Of a DNA stretch of 33,519 nucleotides, positions 1 to 6,462 are shown piece by piece. The stretch spans positions 1 through 33,519 of the forward strand of contig CALXEH010000025.1 of assembly GCA_944387285.1 (NCBI GenBank). Direction: 5' to 3'. This DNA is from an uncultured Oscillospiraceae bacterium. Its GTDB lineage: Bacteria; Bacillota; Clostridia; Oscillospirales; Oscillospiraceae. Positions within the stretch are counted from its first letter, which is position 1. The number at the start of each line of letters is the position of its first letter. Position numbers and translations under genes: made by a program. Below the pieces are notes generated by a model. It searched no databases and was not told the DNA's origin. It saw only the letters and a list, made by a program, of their open reading frames with translations.

Positions 1-659
1 AGGAACATCGGGATGAGCTGATACGGGATGCCGATGAGGCCCGGGAAACCGGCCATCATCTGGGCCATGGTCATCTCATCGAACAGCATGAGCCGGTCGT
101 TGATCTTGTCGTTGCCGCCGATGCGCCTGTCGGCCATGAGCAGCGTGGAGATGACGTTCTCGACGTACCTGTAGACGTCCGCCAGCAGCAGGCGGTTCAT
201 CGTGACGGCCCTGCCGCGGTAGCCGAGGGTGTTGCGGTCAAAGAAGGCCACGGACGCCAGGTAGGAGCTGAACCAGCGGTACTCGAACAGGCCCAGGGCT
301 ATGCTCATCGGGTCGCGCATGACCATCTTGATCATGTCGGCCCAGAGGATGAGCCAGTTCTGGAAGTCGCGGGCGGTGGACTCGACGCCCTTCCACTCGC
401 GCCTCGTGAAGGCTATGGAGCCCTTCTGGTACAGGCGGCCCAGCTTGCGCTCGCCGTTTATGAACCTGTCCCACTTCTCGGCCGGAGAGAGCGCCACAAA
501 GTCGCGCCACTCATCCTGGATGCGCTCCTTGTCCATGCGCAGCTTATTGAGCTGCTTTTTCTTTACGTCCTTCCAGTCGATCTCGGAGATCATTTCCTTC
601 CAGATCTTGAGGTCGCCGGGGACATTTTTCTTTATCCACTCAATATTGGTTTTAAGCAT
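1..659 (-). CDS. Unrecognised protein, 3' end cut by window edge; possible partner subunit of the HGD-D protein
   Basis: The frame is open from ATG at 659 to the left edge, giving at least 219 residues. The start is supported by GGAGG inside the end of the upstream gene, which stops 1 nt before this ATG, so the two are translationally coupled. The N-terminal part is rich in Trp, Lys and Arg and helical in character (MLKTNIEWIKKNV..., WKDVKKKQLNKLRMDKE). No signal peptide or clear TM segment is seen. I do not recognise the family from this part. HGD-D enzymes usually have two related subunits from adjacent genes, so this may be the second subunit with an N-terminal extension. The last visible stretch (DEMTMAQMMAGFPG, IPYQLIPMF) would fit the start of such a domain, but this is inference. 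The C-terminal half, needed to decide, lies outside the window. Confidence 0.7.
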   Translation of the reverse strand, partial: MLKTNIEWIKKNVPGDLKIWKEMISEIDWKDVKKKQLNKLRMDKERIQDEWRDFVALSPAEKWDRFINGERKLGRLYQKGSIAFTRREWKGVESTARDFQNWLILWADMIKMVMRDPMSIALGLFEYRWFSSYLASVAFFDRNTLGYRGRAVTMNRLLLADVYRYVENVISTLLMADRRIGGNDKINDRLMLFDEMTMAQMMAGFPGLIGIPYQLIPMF

Positions 660-660
660 C

Positions 661-1857
661 TTATTTGACCTCCTTGCCCTGCTGGATGCGTTTAATCTCC
701 AGGGATTCCACGAAGGCCTGGAAGCGGGTGCGGAGCTGTCCTGATGTCTTTGCGTTGTACGGCCTGTCGATCGTCAGCACCGGGTGGCCGTAGTCCTCAT
801 ACTGGATGTGGCTCGCCAGCGCGCGCTCGAAGCCCCAGAAGTCGCAGAACTTGACGTTCTCGTAGATGATGCCGTCGGCGTTGAACTCCCTCGCCAGCCT
901 GTCGGCGGTCTCGCGGCGCTGGAAGATCTTTTCATCCGACATGAAGCGCGGGCATTCGCTCGTTATCAGATAGTGGCGGCAGATCTGCACCAGGGCGGGC
1001 TCCTCGTCGTTGAGCTCGATGACTTCCCTGCCCGGGAACGCGCCGAAGCAGAAGCGGTCGAACGCTATGAACGCGCCTGCATCCTCGAGCATGCGGGTCA
1101 GGTTGGGATCGTCCACCTCGGAGCCGACTATGCCGACCCGGCAGCGGTACCAGGGCTTGGCGTCGGGCTCGCGGTTCTTGATCTCCTCCAGGGTCTCCTG
1201 CAGGTAGGGCAGTATCAGCCGCTGCGGACAGCAGAAACTGACCATATTGATGATGTGGAACTCATAGCCGGTCACGGGCGGGTTGTCCAGCTTGCGCAGC
1301 TCGCTTATCTCGGTGATGATGCGGCAGATCTCGTTGTGCCTGGCCACGGCCTCGCGCAGGGCGGCGTCGGAGATGTCCACGCCCAGCTTCTCCTGCATGA
1401 CGTTCAGCACACGGTTCTGCATCTGCACTACATAGTGCTTCAGGGTATAGTCCGTGTACTTGTAAGGTATGTCTGCGTGGGTGACGAAGAAGTTCGGCTT
1501 ATCGATGCACTTGAGCAGCTCGATGTTCTCCATGCAGCGGTTCATCTGCGCGCAGGCGTCCACGCCGCAGATGCCGTCCAGGAAGTTGTAGCCGCCTTCG
1601 ATCGCCCTCTCGACCAGGGCGCGGCAGTACTCACATGTGTAGTTAGACATGTAATAAGAGGCCACGTCGATGCTGCCCGTATTAGGCGCGCGCATCCTGA
1701 CCGAGAAGCAGTTGTCCACGTTGAGAAGCACTTCCGGCATGTGGTAGCAGGTGAAGCCCAGCGCCAGCTGGCCCTCCTCCTTGGCCTTGCGTATAAGCTC
1801 GTTATGCGCATCGTCCAGCAGGTTCTCAAAGTAGATCAGATGCTTAAGATCTTTCAA
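661..1857 (-). CDS. 2-hydroxyacyl-CoA dehydratase (HGD-D / HgdB-BcrB) family iron-sulfur protein
   Basis: This 398-aa protein has the size and layout of one HGD-D subunit (2-hydroxyacyl-CoA dehydratase, benzoyl-CoA reductase, double-cubane cluster proteins). The family binds [4Fe-4S] or [8Fe-9S] clusters in the cytosol and does radical or low-potential reductions. It carries 16 cysteines, including GFTCYHMPE (Cys37), CEYC (75/78), GICGVDAC (97/102) and KFCDFWG (Cys338), which match the usual places of cluster ligands. The start is TTG at 1857, with GAGAGGTG about 10 nt upstream; no ATG fits. It sits 15 nt after the CooC-like gene and 1 nt before the next, so the three form one operon. HGD-D enzymes normally pair with a BadF/HgdC-type ASKHA activator; none is visible, and a CooC-type ATPase takes that place. 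Substrate and reaction cannot be told from sequence. Confidence 0.9.
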   Translation of the reverse strand: MKDLKHLIYFENLLDDAHNELIRKAKEEGQLALGFTCYHMPEVLLNVDNCFSVRMRAPNTGSIDVASYYMSNYTCEYCRALVERAIEGGYNFLDGICGVDACAQMNRCMENIELLKCIDKPNFFVTHADIPYKYTDYTLKHYVVQMQNRVLNVMQEKLGVDISDAALREAVARHNEICRIITEISELRKLDNPPVTGYEFHIINMVSFCCPQRLILPYLQETLEEIKNREPDAKPWYRCRVGIVGSEVDDPNLTRMLEDAGAFIAFDRFCFGAFPGREVIELNDEEPALVQICRHYLITSECPRFMSDEKIFQRRETADRLAREFNADGIIYENVKFCDFWGFERALASHIQYEDYGHPVLTIDRPYNAKTSGQLRTRFQAFVESLEIKRIQQGKEVK

Positions 1858-1872
1858 ATGTTTACACCTCTC

Positions 1873-2640
1873 TTATAAAATCTCTATTCTTCGGAGCGCT
1901 TCCCTCACCCCGTAGAGCACCTTGGACCCAGCGGGAAGCTCGAACACGCTCTTCCCCTGGATGTCGTTTGCGGCGTGGCTGTCGTCGGCCTCTATGAAGG
2001 CCAGGATCTCCACGCCCGGTATCTTGATATACTCGTTCAGCTCCGGGTTCGTGACCCGGTTGATTATGGCGCCGATGTGGTCGTACATCACGAGCTCGTC
2101 CGCGACTTCCCTGATGGTCTCCGCAACATGAGTGCCCTTCCGGCTCTGGTCCGAAATGAGTATCAGGTGCGTTACCTTCTCCATGACGCGGCGTTGTATC
2201 TGCTCTATCCCGGCTTCACCGTCTATCACAACGTAGTCGAAGTCGCCCGCCAGCATGCTGACGACCTCTTTCAGATATGCGTTCACGCTGCAATAGCAGC
2301 CCTCGTTCTCAGGCCGGCCGATCGCCAAAAACGAAAAGCCCTTGGTCTCGACCATGGTGTCGAAGATCCTGAAACGGGACTCATTGAGCAGCTCGATAGC
2401 CTCCCTGGGCCGGCCGTCCTCCGCGCTCTTTATCACCGCACGGCGGATGTCGTCCAGAGACGATGTGACCTTTACCCCCAGCGCCGTCGAAAGCCCGACG
2501 GCCGGGTCGGCGTCTATTGCCAGGATCCTTGCGCCCGGGCGCTCCTCAGTGAGGACGCGCACTATTGCCGCGGCTAGCGACGTCTTCCCCACGCCGCCCT
2601 TGCCTGCAAGGGCTATTATCCTGGCCTGTCCTTCGCCCAT
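1873..2640 (-). CDS. cooC: CooC-type nickel-insertion ATPase (MinD/NifH-like fold)
   Basis: The 255-aa protein has a deviant Walker A GKGGVGKTS near residues 13-21, a DADP motif near 44-47, a CYC (CxC) motif at 115-117 and DGEAG near 140-144. The CxC motif is the metal-binding and dimerisation site of CooC proteins, the ATPases that help insert nickel into carbon monoxide dehydrogenase. NifH-type reductases instead use two separated cysteines for a shared [4Fe-4S] cluster. Start: TTG at 2643 and ATG at 2640 are both in frame; I chose ATG because the GAGGGGG site is then about 7 nt away. It is the first gene of the minus-strand operon with the HGD-D protein and is divergent from a CooT-type gene. 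It may serve a CODH outside the window or act on the HGD-D protein itself; sequence cannot decide. Confidence 0.9.
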   Translation of the reverse strand: MGEGQARIIALAGKGGVGKTSLAAAIVRVLTEERPGARILAIDADPAVGLSTALGVKVTSSLDDIRRAVIKSAEDGRPREAIELLNESRFRIFDTMVETKGFSFLAIGRPENEGCYCSVNAYLKEVVSMLAGDFDYVVIDGEAGIEQIQRRVMEKVTHLILISDQSRKGTHVAETIREVADELVMYDHIGAIINRVTNPELNEYIKIPGVEILAFIEADDSHAANDIQGKSVFELPAGSKVLYGVREALRRIEIL

Positions 2641-2643
2641 CAA

Positions 2644-2826
2644 CTACCCCCTCTCGTATTTGTTAAAGAGCAACGAACGCTTGACAATAAGTTAGCATAC
2701 ATTGAGCCATTTTACAAGTCATAAACTATACATTCAGATATTTTTTTGTTGAATGTCTCCAAGCTATGTGCTATGATTTAAGCGGCCGGAAGGCCATTTT
2801 AAGGAAGATAAGGAGGTGGCGTCGCC
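2644..2826. promoter_or_regulatory. Divergent intergenic region with a good plus-strand promoter
   Basis: On the plus strand, TTGAAT (2749-2754) and TATGAT (2772-2777) are 17 nt apart, and the -10 is extended by TGC just upstream. This should drive the histidine-rich and CooT genes. A small GGCC-ggaa-GGCC hairpin lies in the leader at 2784-2795, followed by AGGAGG at 2811-2816, 10 nt before the start codon. For the minus-strand operon, only a weak -10 (TATAGT, plus-strand ACTATA at 2725-2730) with a poor -35 is seen. The region is AT-rich compared with both flanks. The shared region would allow joint control, for example by metal. Confidence 0.6.
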
Positions 2827-3162
2827 ATGACATACCCGAAATTACTGCTGCACGAGGGCGGGCACGGGCACGCCGGCGGCAGCGGCGGCGGCGAGGCGCA
2901 TGAGCACGCGCACGAGCATGTGAGCGGGCATCATCACGAGCACGGCGGCATGCCGGAGCTGACGCCGGAGCAGACGCTGGCGCTGATGAGCTACATGCTG
3001 GAGCACAACCGCAGCCATGCCGAGGAGCTGCACGGCGTGGCCCACGCGCTGGAACACCAGGGCAAGCCCGAGGCGGCGAAGCTGGTCGCCGAGGCGGTGC
3101 ACTGGTTCGGGCATTGCAACGACAGGCTGGAGGAAGCGCTCCGGCTGGTGAAGGGGGAATAG
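2827..3162 (+). CDS. Histidine-rich small protein, likely nickel store or chaperone
   Basis: The 111-aa protein has 11 histidines between residues 9 and 39 (HGHAGG, HEHAHEH, HHHEH), a typical Ni/Zn/Co-binding stretch. A compact helical part follows (residues 43-111) with more histidines and one Cys at 97. No signal peptide or TM segment is seen, so it is probably cytosolic. AGGAGG precedes the ATG by 10 nt. It is the first gene of a two-gene operon with the CooT-type gene 3 nt downstream, and is divergent from the CooC-type gene. Together these point to nickel handling. The family of the C-terminal half is not one I can name, and zinc or cobalt binding is equally possible from the sequence alone. 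Confidence 0.85.
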   Translation: MTYPKLLLHEGGHGHAGGSGGGEAHEHAHEHVSGHHHEHGGMPELTPEQTLALMSYMLEHNRSHAEELHGVAHALEHQGKPEAAKLVAEAVHWFGHCNDRLEEALRLVKGE

Positions 3163-3165
3163 ATA

Positions 3166-3354
3166 ATGTGCCTGTCCGACGCCTACGAGCTGGTCGGCGA
3201 GGAGAAGCGCCCGCTGATGAGCTACGTCTCCGGCATCAGCGTAGAGGACGGCAAGGTCACGCTCACCGACATGCTCGGCGCACGCAAAACCGTCACCGGT
3301 ACGCTCAAAAGCGTTGACCTCACCAGAAACGTCATACTGATAGCCGCGGAATAA
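3166..3354 (+). CDS. cooT: CooT-type nickel-binding protein
   Basis: The 62-aa protein begins MCLSDAYE and continues with a compact all-beta pattern (VSGISVEDGKVTLTDMLG, then VTGTLKSVDL and a hydrophobic last strand). This matches CooT in length and in the N-terminal Met-Cys, where Cys2 is the nickel ligand of the dimer. CooT proteins help mature Ni-dependent CODH. The gene follows the histidine-rich gene by 3 nt with a GGGGGAA ribosome site overlapping that gene's end, and is followed at once by a terminator. Annotation pipelines often call this family 'RNA-binding protein'; the nickel role is the better supported one given the CooC-type gene across the promoter. Confidence 0.88.
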   Translation: MCLSDAYELVGEEKRPLMSYVSGISVEDGKVTLTDMLGARKTVTGTLKSVDLTRNVILIAAE

Positions 3355-3356
3355 TG

Positions 3357-3391
3357 AAAAGCGCTGTGTCCTCTGGGACACAGCGCTTTTT
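3357..3391 (+). terminator. Rho-independent terminator after cooT
   Basis: GCGCTGTGTCC (3361-3371) pairs perfectly with 3376-3386 across a 4-nt loop. It is preceded by AAAA and followed by TTTTT (3387-3391), so the stem can extend to 15 bp. It lies 3 nt after the cooT stop codon. Confidence 0.93.
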
Positions 3392-3426
3392 CAGGCAAAA
3401 AATCCCTCAGGACGCTGTATTACTAC

Positions 3427-3455
3427 TTGAAATAATAGTCATTATGGTGTATTCT
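3427..3455 (+). promoter_or_regulatory. Promoter of the CAP/SLH surface protein gene
   Basis: TTGAAA (3427-3432) and TATTCT (3450-3455) are separated by 17 nt in an AT-rich stretch about 60 nt before the start codon. No operator-like repeat is obvious. Confidence 0.5.
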
Positions 3456-3517
3456 GCTTATTAAGGAAATCATTACGGATTCTGGCGCAAAAATACATGC
3501 AAAAGAGAGGGAAAAAC

Positions 3518-6223
3518 ATGAAGAAAAAGCTATTTGCCCTGTTCATGGCAGTATGCCTCCTGGCGACCATACTCCCCATGAGCGCACTCGCCGTTGATAC
3601 CGTAACAGTTAACGTAGTTGGTACCCAGGAATATAGTATGGCATATCAAATGTTTGAATCCATTAATGCCGAAAGGGAAAAAGCAACTAAAAATCAACTG
3701 ACTTTTAATCAAACTCTCACAACATACGCCATGCAGCGTGCAGCAGAACTAGCGTTGGATTTCGGACACACGAGGCCGAACGGCGATGCGTGGAGCACAA
3801 TTGTTGATAAGACAGCATATGACAATTATAGTTATATTGGCGAAAACGCTGCTGGCGGTACGGCGCAATACATGGATGTGACCGCCGCAATGAACGGATT
3901 CATGAATTCTGAAGGCCACAGAGAAAATATATTAAGAGATGCATTTACTCAGGTTGGCGTCGGATGCTTCCGAAGCAATGGCACACTGTTTTGGATACAG
4001 ATATTTGGAAACAGTACTTCAAACACTACTCAAGCAAGTCAAGGATCCGCAGCACAAGCACAGGTAGCCGTTTCAACGCTGGCATCAAAAGTAAATACAA
4101 GCATCACTTTATCGAGTAATAGCATTAATCTCAATATAGGAGAGAATAAGCAGTTCTTTCTCAAGAATACCAACTCAAATAATCAGGGTTCATATATTTT
4201 TCCAATTGTGCCGAATGAGGTCAAAGACATTAATGATAATTCGCGCACTATTGCTCAAGTTCAGACTGATTCAGAAGGCCGTATGACTGTAACTGCAAAA
4301 GAATCAGGCACAGGAGTAATCAGCATAAACGCTTTCAATGGGCAATCTAATCCGGTAACAATTAATCTGACTGTAACTGGCGGTTCCGATAAGCCCACAA
4401 CAGATAAAACGCCTGTCACCATCACAGGAGTCAGCGCAGCGACGGGCCTAGTTTACAACGGCAGCGCGCAGAAGGGCTACGCCGGCACGCCTACCAGCAG
4501 CAACTACTCCGGCAGCTACACTGTGAAGTATGAGGGCACTAATGGTACAAGCTACAGCAGCAGTACCGCACCGACAAACGCTGGCAGCTATCGTGTGACC
4601 ATATCCGTACCCGAAAGCGATGAAACATACACCGGCAGTATTTCGCTTGATTTCACCATAGGCAAGGCGAGCATAACCATCAAGGCGGACGACAAGCAGG
4701 CGGCTATCGGCGCCGCACAGCCGAGCTATACTTACACTGTAACCGGGCTTGCCGCGAATGATACGCTCAAAACCAAGCCGACGCTCAGCTGCACGCCCGA
4801 CATGAGCAAAGCCGGCATATACGATATCGTGCCCAGCGGAGCAGTTGTACCCGACGGCGGCAATTACAACAGTACCATAACATATGTAAATGGCAAGCTC
4901 ACCGTCTCCGACAAGCTGACTGCCCTTCTGAAAAGCCTCAGCTGGAGCGCTGGAACCATGAACAAGGGCTTCGACCCGAACACCACGGAATATGTCCTCA
5001 ACCTGTCATACTGGACGGACAGTGTGAAACTCACCGCCCGTGCCGACTCCGGTCTGGAGATTAAGAGTACCGGCCTTAGTTATTCAGGCTATGTCTATCC
5101 CTCTGCCGGCGAGAACCTGACCGTCACCTTCACCGTCAGCGGTGAGGGCATGACCGAAACAAAGTACACCATTGTTGTAAAGCGTGCCGCAAAGCCCGAA
5201 GTGTATCTGGAGGACATGGATATCTCCGTCGGCAAGCTGACACCTGACTTCAACAAAGCCGAAACAAGCTACAAGCTCCTCCTGCCCATTAATGAGAAGA
5301 CGGTCTGGTTTGACCTTACCGCCTCCCTCGGTGCGAGTATCAGTGCCAGCGGCTATGACGAGACCGACGGTGGAAAATTCGCCGTCTCCGTTGACCCCGG
5401 CAAATCCCAGACCATCAGGTTCACCGTCAGCAAAGGCACCGAGGCAATCACCTATGTAGTCACCGTAGAGCGCAAAGAGGGCGAACGCATCACCATCAAG
5501 GACAGCCGCAACGGCAAGATCACTGTATCCGACATCAACGCTGAGTACGGCGACAGCGTGTATATTTACGTCAAGCCTGAGACCGGTTTCGCCCTCGGCG
5601 AACTGTCGATTACCGACAGCGAAGGCGTCAGTGTCAAACCTGTCAAGGTGTCTGAGAACAAGTACCTCTTCACGATGCCCAAGGAGAACGTCACCATTGA
5701 GGCCATCTTTAAAATCGACCTGCGCATGCTGCCCTTCGGTGACGTCAGCCTCGGAAGCTGGTATTATGACGCGATCTTCTACGTCTATACAAACGGCCTT
5801 ATGGAGGGCGTGGACAGCTCCAGCTTCAACCCTGACGGCACGATGACCCGTGCTATGATCTGGGCAGTACTCGCCCGCATTGACGGAGTGAGCTACATCA
5901 CAGGCTCGAACTGGCAGACCTATGCACGCAGCTGGGCAATGAACAATGACATCAGCGACGGCACCAATCCAAACGACCCCGTCACCCGCGAACAGCTTGT
6001 GACCATGCTTTGGCGTTTTGTCGGTGAGCCTTATTCCTACGGCGGACTCACTGGATGGAGCGACGCAAGCAGCGTCTCCGACTGGGCCAGGGAAGCCATG
6101 TCCTGGGCTATTAATGACGGCATTATCACCGGCATCACTTACAGCACCATTGGAGCCAAATCCACTGCCACACGCGCCCAGTGCGCCACTATACTAATGC
6201 GCTTCTTCGAAGCCATAGACTAA
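3518..6223 (+). CDS. Secreted CAP-domain surface protein with Ig-like/MBG, cadherin-like and SLH domains
   Basis: This 901-aa protein is likely anchored to cell-wall polymers outside the cell. ATG 3518 was chosen over an in-frame ATG at 3497 because GAGAGGG lies 6 nt before it and a clean signal peptide starts there (KKK, hydrophobic core, cleavage after about residue 25, ALA-VDT). Residues about 43-165 form a bacterial CAP/SCP domain with GHTRPNG, YIGENAA and SEGHREN, which supply the His/Glu cavity residues. An Ig-like stretch follows, then an MBG-type repeat (about 380-465), two cadherin-like beta-sandwich repeats (about 465-650), an InlB-like divergent repeat and three SLH motifs in the last 155 residues (FGDVSLGSWYYDAIFYV, then RSWAMNNDISDGTN, then WAREAMSWAINDGIITG). 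The 5' part, to about base 4400, is clearly AT-richer than the rest. CAP function in bacteria is poorly known, so the role is inferred only as surface or adhesion. Confidence 0.93.
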   Translation: MKKKLFALFMAVCLLATILPMSALAVDTVTVNVVGTQEYSMAYQMFESINAEREKATKNQLTFNQTLTTYAMQRAAELALDFGHTRPNGDAWSTIVDKTAYDNYSYIGENAAGGTAQYMDVTAAMNGFMNSEGHRENILRDAFTQVGVGCFRSNGTLFWIQIFGNSTSNTTQASQGSAAQAQVAVSTLASKVNTSITLSSNSINLNIGENKQFFLKNTNSNNQGSYIFPIVPNEVKDINDNSRTIAQVQTDSEGRMTVTAKESGTGVISINAFNGQSNPVTINLTVTGGSDKPTTDKTPVTITGVSAATGLVYNGSAQKGYAGTPTSSNYSGSYTVKYEGTNGTSYSSSTAPTNAGSYRVTISVPESDETYTGSISLDFTIGKASITIKADDKQAAIGAAQPSYTYTVTGLAANDTLKTKPTLSCTPDMSKAGIYDIVPSGAVVPDGGNYNSTITYVNGKLTVSDKLTALLKSLSWSAGTMNKGFDPNTTEYVLNLSYWTDSVKLTARADSGLEIKSTGLSYSGYVYPSAGENLTVTFTVSGEGMTETKYTIVVKRAAKPEVYLEDMDISVGKLTPDFNKAETSYKLLLPINEKTVWFDLTASLGASISASGYDETDGGKFAVSVDPGKSQTIRFTVSKGTEAITYVVTVERKEGERITIKDSRNGKITVSDINAEYGDSVYIYVKPETGFALGELSITDSEGVSVKPVKVSENKYLFTMPKENVTIEAIFKIDLRMLPFGDVSLGSWYYDAIFYVYTNGLMEGVDSSSFNPDGTMTRAMIWAVLARIDGVSYITGSNWQTYARSWAMNNDISDGTNPNDPVTREQLVTMLWRFVGEPYSYGGLTGWSDASSVSDWAREAMSWAINDGIITGITYSTIGAKSTATRAQCATILMRFFEAID

Positions 6224-6236
6224 ACGCAAAGACTAT

Positions 6237-6263
6237 GGCCGCTGCGGTTTCACCGCAGCGGCC
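6237..6263. terminator. Strong stem-loop after the surface protein gene, without a U-tract
   Basis: GGCCGCTGCGGT (6237-6248) pairs perfectly with ACCGCAGCGGCC (6252-6263) across a 3-nt loop, 13 nt after the stop codon. No run of T follows on either strand, so it could be a weak or factor-assisted terminator, or an RNA-stabilising 3' hairpin. Confidence 0.55.
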
Positions 6264-6350
6264 ATTCCCATTCCAGGATTTAAAACTGCCATAATGGAGG
6301 GAAAGCTTCGCAGAGTTTGCAGCCGCAGCCGCAAATAAAATTCCATCCGT

Positions 6351-6448
6351 TTTTCCCGGGAGCGTGTACCCTGGGAAAACACTTCTTGTCGAAGAAGGCT
6401 GCGTCTTTTTCTACAAGCTGAGACCGCCGCCCCATATGGGGCGGCGGT
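6351..6448. repeat. Cluster of inverted repeats between convergent genes
   Basis: Three hairpins lie in about 100 nt. The first is TTTTCCCGGG against CCCTGGGAAAA with a one-base bulge (about 6353-6379). The second is CTTCTT-gtcg-AAGAAG (about 6382-6398). The third is a perfect 26-bp palindrome at 6423-6448 (ACCGCCGCCCCAT and its complement). No gene is seen in 6224-6462. The region sits between convergent genes, so it may hold terminators for both, but only short T-runs are present. It could also be a copy of an interspersed repeat; a genome-wide search would be needed. Confidence 0.55.
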
Positions 6449-6462
6449 AGTTATTTGCCGTA

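Noticed and set aside
784..1878. A 364-codon plus-strand frame opposite the HGD-D gene
   Set aside because: Low-complexity mirror frame; the minus-strand protein has clear family motifs and a ribosome site.
2681..2686. TTGACA on the plus strand as a promoter for the His-rich/CooT operon
   Set aside because: No -10 hexamer at 16-18 nt; the TTGAAT/TATGAT pair nearer the gene is much better.
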